This document shows positions 1-12,290 of a DNA stretch of 64,000 nt, one piece after another (position 1 is the first letter of the stretch; the number at the start of each line of letters is the position of its first letter). The translations under genes were made by a program, and so were the position numbers. The stretch is from Phylloscopus collybita (Eukaryota > Chordata > Aves > Passeriformes > Phylloscopidae): NCBI GenBank assembly GCA_027886175.1, contig JAJNNQ010000009.1, forward strand, positions 26,959,501 through 27,023,500. The letters run 5' to 3'. Below the pieces are notes generated by a model, which searched no databases, was not told the origin of the DNA, and saw only the letters and a list, made by a program, of their open reading frames with translations.

Positions 1-2979
1 GACCTCCTGTGTCCTGCTTCTTGTACCACTTAAAAGGCTATAGGTCTCAAGGTCAGAAACCAGTTCACACAGATGCCCTCAAGCTAAAGTATTCTTTGAT
101 ATTATATCAAGACCTCCTATAGTTGAATATATTTTCTTCTTGCTTCAGCTGCTGTATCACTCTTCAGCACTTTTCTTATTTGCTTGTCTCACCTGTCTGC
201 TTTTATTTTTTTCCTTTTCTTTCTTTTTTTTTTTCCTAAATTAGCAATGATTTCCCTTTTCTATCCCTCCTTTCCCATCAACTTCTTCAGTCTCATAGAA
301 GATTCAATACATTGCAGTCACAGTACCAGTTCATGGTCAAGGGTCTCAGCTATGTCACTATGTGTCCATAAGTTCTGCATCTACTGTCACTTGTCCCCAA
401 GATTTCGAATTTCCATCTGTCCAAACACAAAACTGCCCATCTTCTCTCATTTATCCTGCCTCTTCCTCATACAAAGGAACAGCTAAGATATTGAAAGTCA
501 CAGTTTCATGGTGTCCACTTGATCATTTGCCTCCATCACAAGACTTAAGATACCATCCCTTCCATTCTAACCAATACCCAAACACAAAGTTAGGCACTAT
601 GTGTTGCATTTAACTGAACAACAACTAAAATAAGACATGCTTTGATGGAAAAGGGCATGAGAAGACCCATGTGCTCCTGTCACCTGCACTAAACAGATGA
701 AAGTATGCTCTGGCACTTGCTGAAGAAACACCAGGAAACCTGGACACCTGAAAGCAAGAGTATTTAAATAGCTTTCCTCTGGCTGTCTGTGAGTAACATG
801 TACAACAGGGATGTTTTTTCCATGGCACCAGAGTAATCATAAAGTAAATAAATATGGATACTTCTACTCTAGCTTTTGGATCCTTGGTGCAAACTGTTTT
901 ATCTACTGATCTACTCATATGGCACCACAATAAGTTTTGCTGTGTGGCTCATAATGATACAGCCTATGAGTACAAAGTCTGAGAGAGCTCATAAAGGATG
1001 GATGAGAGCAAACTGTAAAGGTGAAAACTAGAAGGCAGAATTGGCATTTATCTTTTAAAAGGCAAAAGAGTGGCAGTAAAGATCAACTTACCTTGAATCC
1101 TTTGAAAAATATCATGAACTCTACCAGAAGAGATAATCAAACAAGCTATTTGTAGGAAGCTGGAAGATGCCCATGAGATCTATGAGATGCAAAAGCACTG
1201 AAAAACCAAAACAGGATAAGGATGACACAAGGGACAATGCAAATAAACATTAAATAATAAGAGGGGAGGAAAATTAGAGAGACATACAAAGAAGGGCTAA
1301 AATTGATGACATTGTTCAAACCAGTGAAGAGAAAGTAAGCTCACGATAATAAAATACAAAAACACGTGATTCATGCCTACTGATAATAAAACAATAAACA
1401 GTGAACTTACAATGAAGGAACTGAGAATCAAGTGGGTTTCATCAGAGTATTTAGACTCTAGAAACTGGACCAGAAAGATCTTGCAAGGTTGTGGAATATC
1501 CATTCAAAAAGATTTTAAATAACTTTTTGGACAGATATATCAAGAATGATGCACAGTTTAAGCTATGTTGCAGCAAGGGGTGGAGCAGCTTTTGGAAACC
1601 TTTTCCTGACATTCTCTCTATAATTCTTTTAAGATTTCTATGAAGAAACTATTACACACAGTATGCATCTTCAGAAGATGCTGTATCTTTGTTGAGGAGA
1701 TCCTTGTACAAAATGCATTTAAATCTCTTTTAAGCCCACTCTATAACACTGCAAATATCTAAGCCACAAAATTAAAGAAAAATCAAAAGATGGTAGAATA
1801 CATTAAAATTCATACTTTATTGTTTTTTGCAGAATATATTTTACCATGCTTACTGTATCTACAGTATTTTACTAAATCTATCTGCAGACAAATAGAAATA
1901 AGAATGTTGTTTCCATCTTACAGATGTCCAAATGTAGCATACCTGCATATTTTTCCAAGCATTTTTAATATTAAAGAAGCCCAAAGAAACAAACAAACAA
2001 AAAACCCTCAAGAAAAATGAAGAAAGATAATTTTAAGAGAATGAAGTATATCTGAATTTTCAGTGATTGCCATTTTATTGGTTATAGGCATCATAATTTA
2101 TCCTAATATTGCCCTTGAATCCAAACACAAGTATATTTAACACTTAAGTTTCAACACTTATTGCTGACTTCATTATTCAGCAAAATGTATGCACACTTGG
2201 TTTAAGAACTATACTTGCCTTGACCTTGTTTCAGGATAATGATAAAATTACTATAGTGATCACGAATAACAGACAATTTTTTTGGATTGCAAAAAACCAA
2301 ACTACCTCTTTCCAGTCTAAATAACTGACATAGTCTAAATGTGTGGGGTGTTTTTTGTGGAAGAAGTAGTAGAATGATGGAACAAGCATCATTTCTTTCT
2401 GTGCAGACAGTCAGACAGTTTCAAGAGTACCTACATAAGTTCTTCTGCAATGCAATTAAATATGCAGTAAATTATTCACATACTTCATTTACTTTTATTC
2501 CTAAACATTCATAGGAGAAGAGTGAGAAGGGTCTTTTTTTTTCAGATACAGAATGGAAAACAAAAGATGAAAGGCCACGAAAACTGGGCTGACAATAGAC
2601 TGAGAGCAATCTGCTGTTCAGGTATTTAACAGAAAACTGAAATGAAACCCCAGAAAGCACAAATCCAGTTGTGAGTAGTGTACCACTGTGCACACTGCAA
2701 ATAAAAATATCCATATACCATAGTCATACCTAAGTGCAGCAGTCAAATAATAAAGCAAGAATTACTGAAACAGAGAAAAGGGCATCAAGCTTTCAAAGAC
2801 ATAATATCTAACATTTGATCTGACTGGTATGCAAACCTATCAACTTATCTCACACATACCTTAAAAACAGGTCTAAAAACCATGGAAACTTAGAAGTTTG
2901 TCTTAGATTACAGAAAATATTTTCATGCAGCATCAGTAGTGGTGCATATATTCCTTCAGTCAACTAAAACAGCAATGGA
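1..2979. other. Intronic stretch without a recognised gene
   Basis: AT-rich sequence. A pyrimidine-rich run lies at about 184-300, including a long T tract near 222-236, and a short CAAA run lies at about 1990-2005. Small open frames have no recognisable similarity. Nothing else stands out. Confidence 0.7.
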
Positions 2980-3130
2980 AACACAGAATCATTGCACTAG
3001 ACTGCACCTCTGGTGTTTGACTCATCCAACCTACAGCAGCTTGCTTGGGAACTCTGCTTTCAAGGACTGGGACTCCACTATCTCCTTGGGCAACGTCTTT
3101 CACTGTCTGAGCAACCTTACAAAAAAAACC
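2980..3130 (-). mobile_element. CR1 LINE fragment, 3' end
   Basis: Read on the minus strand this is the end of the CR1 second ORF and its 3' untranslated region, finishing in a diverged octamer tail (CACAGAATCATTG on the plus strand at about 2982). Typical CR1 phrases are visible on the plus strand, such as CCACTATCTCCTTGGGCAA and CATCCAACCTACAGCAG. The copy is strongly 5'-truncated and well diverged. An A/C-rich run follows at the truncated end. Confidence 0.72.
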
Positions 3131-5437
3131 ACCAAAACAAACAGGTCCTTTGGGTGCACTTTAAATTGAAAGCAAAGGATTTGATCTCTTTTTTTTTCTT
3201 TTCTTTGTATTAGAGAAAGAGAAAGAGAACAGAACATATTGTCAAGGCACAAACCTGGAATATGTTGAACTAACATGAAGCTCATACAGTGAAATTAAGA
3301 GGTTCCTAGTGCTTGCTGCAAGGGAAATGATGGGTCAGGTGAAGGCACTGAGATTTCTGCTGCCCATTTCTTGTAAGTATTTCAGCAAATATATGCAATA
3401 TAATTTTCAGTATCTGAGTTTTAATATCTTAACTAAGTTTTTTTAAAATAATATAAATGTGACAAAAGATTAGATCTAGTGCTTTGTCTTTTTATTTCTG
3501 TCTCTAGTGAAAATCAACCCTATAATGACAAACCTGGTCAAATGTGAAGTTTATTTCAAACTCTTATAACAGAAGCCCAAGAGTTATCATAATATTCACA
3601 CAGAAATGGAGACCATAAGCAAGCTGAGTTGATTTCTTCAGCAATTCAATTTTACTTAACTATCCTTACACTGAGGTGCCCAGAACGTTGAAGTTTTTTT
3701 CTCAGATAGGTAATGACTTTTGATGCCATGATACAAAGCTATAGATAAGTCATAATTTAGGTTGGTACTACCTTCTACTACATCATGCATACTTTTCTCC
3801 AAATGTTCAAGAAGGTACACTTAACAGGTCTAATAAATGCTCTATGCAGAATGAAAAACATCCTAACTCTAAACTTCTGACTTTATCTTTAAAAATCCAA
3901 AGTTTGCAAACACTCAGAGCCATGTTCTTCAGTATCCTCACCATAAACAATTTACATAATAATGAAAAAAGTAGAAGTAAAAACGTTGTTAACCTCAGTT
4001 CCCACAATCAAAGTATTCTGTCTCCAAGCTCCTGGTTGCCAATGCCATAAAGAGCATAAAGAAATCAATTATATCAAAAACTTAGACATTTTCAGAAAGG
4101 CACCTTTTTCAGAACGTGTTTTCAGATTTTGATTGCATTTTTCATCGCTACTTCATAAGCATCACACTGACAAACACGGTCACATAATGCTGAGTATCTG
4201 TGCTATTATATAGCACTCTAGGGAGACAGATTGCATTGGCTGAAGTATTCTACATTACAAACAAGTTTTCTTGAGATCCAAGACTTGACAGTATATTTCA
4301 AGAAAGTATTTAACAATTGCATGATGAATTAAAGCTGCCACTGAATGATAATAGAAGGAGGAAAAAATCTTCAAACTAACCAGTAAAGCAAATATGAACA
4401 TGGAGTAAAATAAAAGACTACGTTAAAACAAGCAACGTGGTACCAGAATCTGAAATGCTCTTTTGCCTCATAATCTCTACCATGCACTGTTTTAGCACAT
4501 TTGAACAGAATGTGCTACAGAAAACAGAAACACTGTTCTCTCTCAAAAAAAATTGTATCTTAACTCTACAGATTCTGAGATAAAATATATGCAGTACCAA
4601 TCTGAGATCAGAGTCTAAGTTTACATGTGTACGAAATTAGATTGAATCAAGAGTAATAAACCAAAATGTTAATAGGTACACATTATATATGTCTTTTTTT
4701 TATTTCTGCATAGGTAGATCATACAGATTTCAATTTTAAACAACTAAAAATTGTTGGCAGATCCATCTGTTTTATTATTCCTTTTAGCACAGGCTAAATA
4801 TAACACAGAGGTCTGGAATAGATTATATGTTGTTTTATTAGGTTAATTTGATCTTGTATTGACATTAGTAGACATCAAAATTAATGGCTTTTTAATGACA
4901 GTACATGCTAATGATTAATTAGAAGTACTGAGAAGAGGTGAAAGCCTAGATTTAAAAATGATTAATACAACAAGTTTTTCAATATTACTATACATAAAAC
5001 TGAGAACACATAAAAAAAAAAGAAAATAAAACTTAAACTAGTTTCCCTCTTCCTTCCATTCTGGGAATAAAAGGAGAATGGTAAACTACAGAAATAATAT
5101 TTACTTCTATGAAATATTTAAGTATTCTCTCTAACTCCCCTTTCCTCAAAGTATTTTTCCCAGAAAATAAAATAAAGACTGCCAAAAAAGAGTGAATACC
5201 ACAGCAGTATGATAATTTATCTACAAAAATAAAAAATACATAAAGCAGTTGTCATTTTGATATAAGTTCATTAAATTAAATTATAGTTGCAAAGCAGACA
5301 AAGTACCTTACATTCCCCTGCACACACCCAGTTAGAAAACACAAAGAAAGGGAGTTAGAAAAAAAATTTTAAATGGTGAAAAATATTTTAAAAAGGGAAT
5401 TCTTTAAGCCATTTTCTTCAGGAAAAACAAAAATTTT

Positions 5438-5486
5438 GTTTTATCTCCATAAACAAAGTTTGAGTGAAAATTTATGGAGATAAAAC
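5438..5486. repeat. Inverted repeat (16-bp perfect arms, 17-nt loop)
   Basis: The left arm at 5438-5453 reads GTTTTATCTCCATAAA, and the right arm at 5471-5486 is its exact reverse complement. There are no mismatches, and the loop spans 5454-5470. No repeat family was recognised around it. Confidence 0.9.
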
Positions 5487-5994
5487 CATTCAGGGAGGAA
5501 AAAAAGGTCAGTATTTGAAAAGATATTTAGAACAATGGGATTCAAAAGAGTTTTTCCCAGACCTCTGCCAACATCTAAAATGAGTAATATATATTTTATT
5601 TATACACAAATGTTTAATGTCATGTACTAATGATATTGTTTCACCAATTGAAATACAATATTTCTCCATTGCCCCATAATAAGTGTGATCATGAAACAGC
5701 TGATATAAAAAATCCCCAAACAAACAAAGCCCTCATAAATCCTTAGATCCTAAAAACTATCAAAATGTGGATTTTGATTGTTCATTTTCCACCCTTATTT
5801 ACCTCATTTATCTTTATGATTTTCTGCTGCTACTCTATGCCTCCTTAGCCCTGTTGTTTCATTCCTGTAAGTCTCTTTCCATTGAGATGTAACTTAGGAA
5901 ACCCATTGCTTGTTATTTGCTACTCTTATTAGTTGACCTGCTTTTCCTTCCTCATTCTTATTTAGCAATGACCTTGGTATCATACTTGTCGGGT

Positions 5995-6125
5995 TCAAAA
6001 AGCTCTTAGTGGGTTGATTGTGGCTATATTTGAGGCCTTTTCTGTGGTTTTTGGGTTTTTTTGGTGGACTTGTTTGTTTGTTGGTTGTTTTTTGTTTGAC
6101 TAGTTTGTTTTGGGGCTTTTTGTGT
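5995..6125. repeat. T/G-rich low-complexity tract
   Basis: Mostly T and G on the plus strand, with runs such as GGTTTTTGGGTTTTTTTGG and TTTGTTTGTTGGTTG. The minus strand therefore reads as A/C-rich. The apparent minus-strand reading frame across it, rich in K, N, P, Q and T, is a composition artefact. Confidence 0.8.
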
Positions 6126-6559
6126 GAAATCACCTTTATTTCTATGTGTACTAGATTATGTTCCTTTCAAATATAGTAATTAACAACCTCTACACATTCC
6201 ACAGTAGTTCTCTATCAACTCTATCATAACATTTTCTTCAATATTATTGCATGTTTTGAAAATTTTGCTAGAGCTATATTATTTTTGATTGATGCTTAAT
6301 AGCAGCCTAAAATATAGACCAGTCTAGAAAAATTATAACACTTGCAGAGCATTCTGTAACAATTAACATGAACACTGAGCTATATTCAATTTTCAAAACA
6401 CTTCAGTCACTTTATGCAGACAATAATTCCAGTCTGACTAATGATAGAAATTTCTGAGTCATATATGCTTGAAGAAATGCCTCAGTAAATTCAACAGCCT
6501 GCATGTAAAATGTCCCCACACTGCCTAGTCAGGAAGAGATTTCTGTAGGGAAATTTATA

Positions 6560-6718
6560 TGTATGCAGACAGTAATGAACACTACTTTAGAAAAGGCTTT
6601 TGACACAGCCAGCCATGTTCTTCTGTGGAATCTGAGGAACTGTGAATCGTTTGCAAGAACAAGCCACTAGTTGGGTAAAAAAGGATGGAAAGAGACCAAC
6701 ATAGTTGAGACCTGCTGA
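6560..6718 (+). mobile_element. Older CR1 LINE, reverse-transcriptase part, left of a nested insertion
   Basis: The plus-strand frame reads LEKAFDTASHVLLW, a recognisable match to the CR1 reverse-transcriptase motif FSKAFDTVSHxIL. It is followed by degraded sequence like the WVKNWLDGR segment (TSH-stop-LGKKGWKE). The next CR1 motif in order, NDLDEEIE, appears only after 7385, so this block and 7376-8160 are best read as one old element split by a later insertion. Confidence 0.65.
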
Positions 6719-7375
6719 TCAAACTAATGGGCAAGAAGCAAATGCACAGGCAGTAGAAGCAGGGACAGATATCCTGGGAAGAGTAGAGGAATCCTGCCTG
6801 GCTCTATAGGAATGTGGTCAGGAGGGCCAAGGTGCTGCTGGAGTTTAACTGGGCAAGGGATGTGAAGAATAAGGGCTTCTACAGGTATGTCAGCCAGAAA
6901 AGGCAGGTCAAAGTGGGCATGCCACCAGCATGAGCAAGACTGACAATCAAGTAAAAATGGGTGAGGAGAAAGCTGACATGCTCCAAACATTTTTTTCCCC
7001 TTCCAGTCTTCACTGGCACCTTCTCTTCCCACATCTCTCCGGTGGGTGGACAGCAGGATGGGGACTGAAGTAGGAAAGTTCCTCCCACTGTAACAGAAAA
7101 TCCACTTTGTGACCACATGAACATGGCTGTTAATACAGTTAAGTCTGGGACCTGATGACATGCATCCCTGAGTCCTGAGGGAATTGGCTAATGTACTTGC
7201 CAAGCTACTCTCCATGATATTTGAAAATCAGAGGGGTGGTGAATGCCCCATCCCTGGAAACATTCAAGGAGGTCAGGCATGATGGGTCTCTGAGCCTTAC
7301 CAAGACAAAGGTGTCCCTGCTCTGCAGTGAAGTTGACCTAACTAATATTTAAAGGTCTCAAACTACTCTATAACT
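6719..7375 (+). mobile_element. CR1 LINE inserted into an older CR1, internally deleted
   Basis: The plus-strand translation around 6770-6930 reads WLYRNVVRRAKVLLEFNWARD and then GFYRYVSQKRQ, the linker between the CR1 endonuclease and reverse transcriptase. At about 7140-7210 it reads PDDMHP-stop-VLRELANVLAKLLSMIFE. Immediately afterwards (GGTGAATGCCCCATCCCTGG) the sequence jumps to the ORF2 C-terminus and 3' untranslated region. It ends near 7375 with a decayed octamer tail (TACTCTATAACT). Most of the reverse transcriptase is therefore missing. In-frame stops show it is inactive. Confidence 0.72.
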
Positions 7376-8160
7376 AGTCCTACACTGTAAAATTTTGTTT
7401 AAGACTTGGATGAGGAGATTGAACACCCCTCAACAAACCTGTAGATGATGCTAAATGTGAAAGATAAGTGAGGAGCTGATAATGCTGAATAGCAGATCTC
7501 CAGAGAGTGACAACAAAAATCTAACAATTTCTACATAAGGGAAGAATAATGGCATGCATGTAAACAGGTTGGTAAACAATTATCTGAGTACCAATCCTGC
7601 TGAAATACAATCAAGGCTTACAGCACATACCAAGTTAAATATGAGACCAAAGGAAATTTCTATCTCCCTCTACTTGGTCCTGATGAGGTCATGTCTGGAA
7701 TACATGGCCAGTTTTTGCCCCACACCAGCTCAGGAGTGACTTAAAACCAAAGAACGTTCTTTGCAGGGCTACTAAGATGGTCAGGATCCCAGAGAGCGTG
7801 ACTTAGAAGATGATGTTGAGGGAGCTGGAACTGTGTAGTCTGGTGAAGATGTGGATAGGGGGAGATAAAACACAAATTTTAACTACAAGGGGAGCAGTTA
7901 CAAAGTTACATTATTATGACAATATAACATAGGTGCATCACCATAAATTGCACACTGCTAGTCTGAGGCTGAACATTAGGAAAATCCATTTTTCCATGAT
8001 AGGAGGACAGTATGTTAGCACAATGTTGAGAAACACTGCATACTTGGAGGTTTTCAGGATACCAGCTGAACTTCCTCTGGTGTTCATGGCACTTGATACA
8101 GGAGGCTGCATCAGAGGATTTCCAGAGGTTTCGTCTATCAATATTCCCATGAACATTTGT
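7376..8160 (+). mobile_element. Older CR1 LINE, continuation right of the nested insertion
   Basis: The segment resumes with NDLDEEIE at about 7385. After a frameshift it gives VDDAK, the decayed FADDTK catalytic motif of reverse transcriptase. Later blocks resemble the C-terminal ORF2 (LVLMRSCLEYMASFCPTP at about 7670-7730, then CTGAGGCTGAACATTAGGAAAA-like sequence at 7965) and the 3' untranslated region up to about 8160, where GGAGGCTGCATCAGAGGATT corresponds to the common CR1 GGAGGTTGGACTAGATGAT. Many stops and frameshifts mark it as an old copy. Confidence 0.65.
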
Positions 8161-10621
8161 GTGCAAAAGAATTTATTGGAAGAATATCTACAGATTTACT
8201 GCTATAAGAGAGGGATACACTTTTGAAAAATGTGGCTTCCTGGAAGATAAAGCAATGTAGAAACGGAATAAAGATGTAACTAAAGAAATTAAAGCTTTGC
8301 ATATAAAAAACAAGGTTTAAAAAAAGGAAATTATTTAATTTAGAGGTGGTATGAAGGTGGTACACAGCAGAAAGATAAAGCACAGCAAGTGGTAGAGCAG
8401 AGAAAAAATGACTGCCACAGAGAGTTGTCATATGAAAATGAAAGAGAGGAGCAAAAGTAAATTAAAACTTGGAAAATAAAAACAGAGCCTAGCTATGTAA
8501 CTAATTTGTAATGCCAAAATTCAGCACTAAATCCCTGAGATTCAAAATATAAGCCCAGGATTAAGTAATAGAAATTTGAAGCTGGAAAGAAAGCCATCCT
8601 GTTAGGATTTCAGTAACCAAACATTGACTGACAGACTTTCTGAAATATTTCCTGCAGTCTGTACTGGCCACTGCCAGAATGTAGGGCAAGACAGTTCACT
8701 GATGTCCCTGGAAAAGGCTTTGAAGGGTGGAAAGCCTCACATACACAAAAGACAGGCTCAACACAGCCTCTATCTTTTAAAAGGTTGACAGCACTGAAGT
8801 ACCCATGTGACAAGACCCAGGAGTTTGATCTTTCCATTTTTCCATAATAATAAATCAAGTGGTCATACAATTTATTCTACTATGCCTTTTGAATTCCGCC
8901 TGGTAGAATTATGCCCTGTTAGCATAAAAACAATACATTATTACTGCCAAGTGCTATTTATCATTTCAGATGTAAAATTCTTAGTGGTATTAATTATTTA
9001 TAGGGAAAAGCCAACTCAACTATTAAAATGTAAAATAAGGATGCAAAGTGTCCTTTGATGTATATCCTTTGAAATACTGAAGTGTCATAAATCTTCCAGT
9101 TGGGTATTTTCCCAGTTTAAACCCATCAAGTTATATGAACTTATCAGAAGTGCTTTGTGCTGTTCAGTTTAAGTAAGCCACCTATTACCACTAGGTAATA
9201 CAACGTGCTTTGCAACAAGATCAGATAGTTGCAATTCATAGAAAGCATCTTGTAAGAACAGATTCCAAAGTCCTAGTTTTGGAGCTCACTTTGCAGCTGA
9301 TAGGAGTAGCTGCCAACTGAGGTACAAGCTTTTGCAGGGAAGAGCACACTGCTTGCAAGTATAGTAAACATACACACATAAAAAGCATTTTCCATCAAGC
9401 TGACAAAGCATCAAAGTTTTCCTCATAGATAGAGGAATGGCATTGCTTTAATTAGAAACCACTGGTTTCATAAAGTATTTGATATTCTAAACCATGATGG
9501 AAACTATAAAAAATGAGAATCAGTTTGCACATTAAGCCAGGTGTCTTGTTAAAGTTTAAATAATTCTAGATGATGTTCCTGTCTTTAAATAAACAGAAGT
9601 ATAATCAGGCAAAAAATTCTTTCTAGACATTAATATTTAGCTTTAGCAGCAATTATAATCTAGAAAAACATTTTTAAAACTAGAAACTGGGGAAGGGGGA
9701 AAGTGAGTCAAAGAAGAACCCTAAGTTTATGCAGAGGCTGGGAAAATTATTACTTTATTATCTTATATATAATTTCTATTATTACATTATAGTTCTATAA
9801 GTTTAGATGGTAATTTTTTTTGTTTTGTTTAGTAAGTTTCAAATGCCCTTTTATTTTCTGGTTAGAAATAACTACAGAGTCAAAAATATGTGCATTCACT
9901 CTAGGTCAGGGGTGAATAAAAGTACCCAAGAATCCTAACAAAATCTAATGGTTTCACTGCATAATGTAACTCAGCATGTTTCATTGAAAAAAGTATATCA
10001 GTAAATAGGTTGATCATGGACCACCTTTTCCTATCAAAAATGTTATTTCAGAGATTTATTTAGATCTAGAAAGCGTAGTGCAAGACTTCAGTTGTACAGT
10101 TATTGCAACATGATGACTGTATATTCCCTCTATGTAACGTGTCTGATTCTTCTGTGTTAGGCATTTTACATAGTCAAGTCACACAAAGCAGATCCTTATG
10201 TCATTTAGCAGATAACAACAACATAAGGAGTTTGTAGCTGTAATTTCAGCTTAAAAGTGGCACTGGCAGTTGAGTTTGGAAAAAATGTACTCGTTTTTAG
10301 CTGAAGGTAGGGAATAAGACTTTCTCAGACTGATGCCACAGCGTGGGAGGGTTTTGTGTGGGTTTTGGGGTTGCTTGGTTGGTTACTTTTTTTAATAGGG
10401 CACAGTTATGAGACAATTGAGGCAATAAAAACCTCGATAATAAAAATTAAAAACAATAAAGGTTTTCACAAGAAAAGATTTCAACAGAGTACCGATAGCT
10501 CAGGGAATTTGAATTGCAAAATCCTGGGGTAAAAAGTAAGATTTTCAGAGATTGCATAGGCAGTGTATCTACAGAGGTATAGGTTTTCCTTGCCAAAAGA
10601 ACACACAGCAGCATTGCATAG

Positions 10622-10697
10622 ATGGTATTCACCTCTTTGAATATTATATGAATATTCGTATCTTTGAATACCTCTCTAATGGTATTCACCTTTTTGA
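10622..10697. repeat. Short direct repeat pair, 19 bp
   Basis: ATGGTATTCACCTCTTTGA at 10622-10640 recurs with one change at 10679-10697. The offset is 57 bp. The sequence between the copies also repeats ATCTTTGAATA-like motifs, which suggests a small decayed tandem duplication. Confidence 0.7.
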
Positions 10698-10984
10698 TGA
10701 GATGGTGAGTTACCTCATAGCCTTCAATAAGTGAGACACTCCATCTAAAGAACAACTAACTTCCTTCCTTACTACAAGAAATAAATTGAGCTCCTAAGTG
10801 TTTTATTTTAAAACCCATTTCCAAACACTGCATATGTACACAGTTGAGCCTTAAAGTGTTGTCTAATTGTTATTCCTTTGGGAATAAAAATACAGGAAAC
10901 ACCCCAGTATTTCCATTGTGGCATCAACCCCAAATTAAATTCAAAGTCACTGGGTGTGTGCTAAAGTTCTCATTTTTTTCCTTT

Positions 10985-11070
10985 TGAAGGGTTTTTTGCT
11001 GATGTTGGGTTTTGGAGAGTAGGTGTGTTTAGGGGGTTTATTAGGTTTGGGGCTTTGTTTCTTTGTCTTT
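10985..11070. repeat. G/T-rich low-complexity tract
   Basis: The plus strand carries repeated G runs separated by T (GGGTTTTTTG, GGGTTTTGG, AGGGGGTTTA, TTTGGGGC). The G runs are too irregular and mostly too widely spaced for a canonical quadruplex motif. Confidence 0.65.
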
Positions 11071-12226
11071 AAATACATTCTATAGTAGCATGGGTCTCTT
11101 GCCGTGCTACATCAGGTTATCCACTATGGCTTTTAACTCTTTTCTTAAGATTTTCCTTCAGGTTAACATTCCTCAACCTGTTGCAAAGTCCATGACTTTT
11201 GGCCCTAGCTAAATAACTTCCATTCCAGTTCTGACCTGTGTTTGGGTTTTGAGTTTTGTGTGTTTTAACATGGCATTTGTATAAATGTTTGATCTATGTG
11301 ACATTACAATGTACTGTTAGTAATTTTTCATCCTCAAAAATGTTCACAGATCCAATGTATATGTTATGCCCTATATGCAACTAATCTCTGGTATCAACTA
11401 CAGATCATCAATAAAAATACTAATAATAAAATCACTGAAAAGATTATGAGATCCATTTATACTCCAAGACTAACCAGACCATTTTTAATCTCTTATTTTT
11501 TCATTTTATACTGAATAAGAGTATATATTTTGATATAATAAAGAATTATATCAAAAGCCCTAAATTGCATTGATCACAACTATTTTATCAAGCAGTATGC
11601 AATTTACTGCATTTTACATAGTCTCTGTTATAAATGCTGCATGGTAGGCCTGAGAATAACTGCAGTAATGCTTTCCTTAAGTCTCTTTTGGGTTTTTCTT
11701 GCATTACCAGAACCACCACGAAAAAGGTTTCTTTGCTCAACTGAGGACAGGGATCATTAGGATGATGCTAACAAGATAGAAACCATCAGCTTTCTAATAC
11801 ATAACTGAGTATGTGCACAACATGAATCTCATATAAAAAATAAAAATCTCTTATTTATGTATTGAAGTACCTTTAAGAAACTAACACAGTATTTCCACTT
11901 CTATTTTTTCTTCTCAAAAGGAGAAGAAAAAGAAAGTTCAACATATTTGCTACAGGAAGAATTTGATATATAGAAAGGAATTTTAATTAAAAGTTTTGCT
12001 GTTCTCTTCCAGTGTTTTGAGAAAATGATATCCTGTAAAACACTAGATGAATTATTTTTGAGCTGGAAACCAATTACATTGTGTTCTGTTTGTACTGTAT
12101 CACTGTAACTTGCCTGAAGCATGCAAAATGTGAACACTGATCACTTACAAAAGTTTCCAACATTTTCTTTTTTATATGTATGTTATTTCATAACAAAATG
12201 AAGGAATAAACCCCAAAAAGTATGAT

Positions 12227-12290
12227 ATACATACATACATACAAAACCACATGAATGTATATTTATATATACATATACACACACACTTAT
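12227..12290. repeat. Compound microsatellite (ATAC)n, TA and CA
   Basis: Four perfect ATAC units are followed by a short unique spacer, then an alternating purine-pyrimidine run (ATATATACATATACACACACAC). Confidence 0.9.

Larger units (their letters stand above)
3131..6559. other. Intronic stretch without a recognised gene
   Basis: Very AT-rich unique sequence. It contains the hairpin at 5438-5486 and the T/G-rich tract at 5995-6125, listed separately. No exon-like open frame and no identifiable transposon was found. Confidence 0.7.

Noticed and set aside
6724..7215. A 163-codon minus-strand open frame
   Set aside because: It is the antisense of the nested plus-strand CR1 (RRAKVLLE, GFYRYVSQKRQ).
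8600..8720. Possible old LINE 3' end (TACTGGCCACTGCCAGAATG)
   Set aside because: About 25 bases resemble the L3-like tail in plus orientation, but the flanking sequence does not continue the match.
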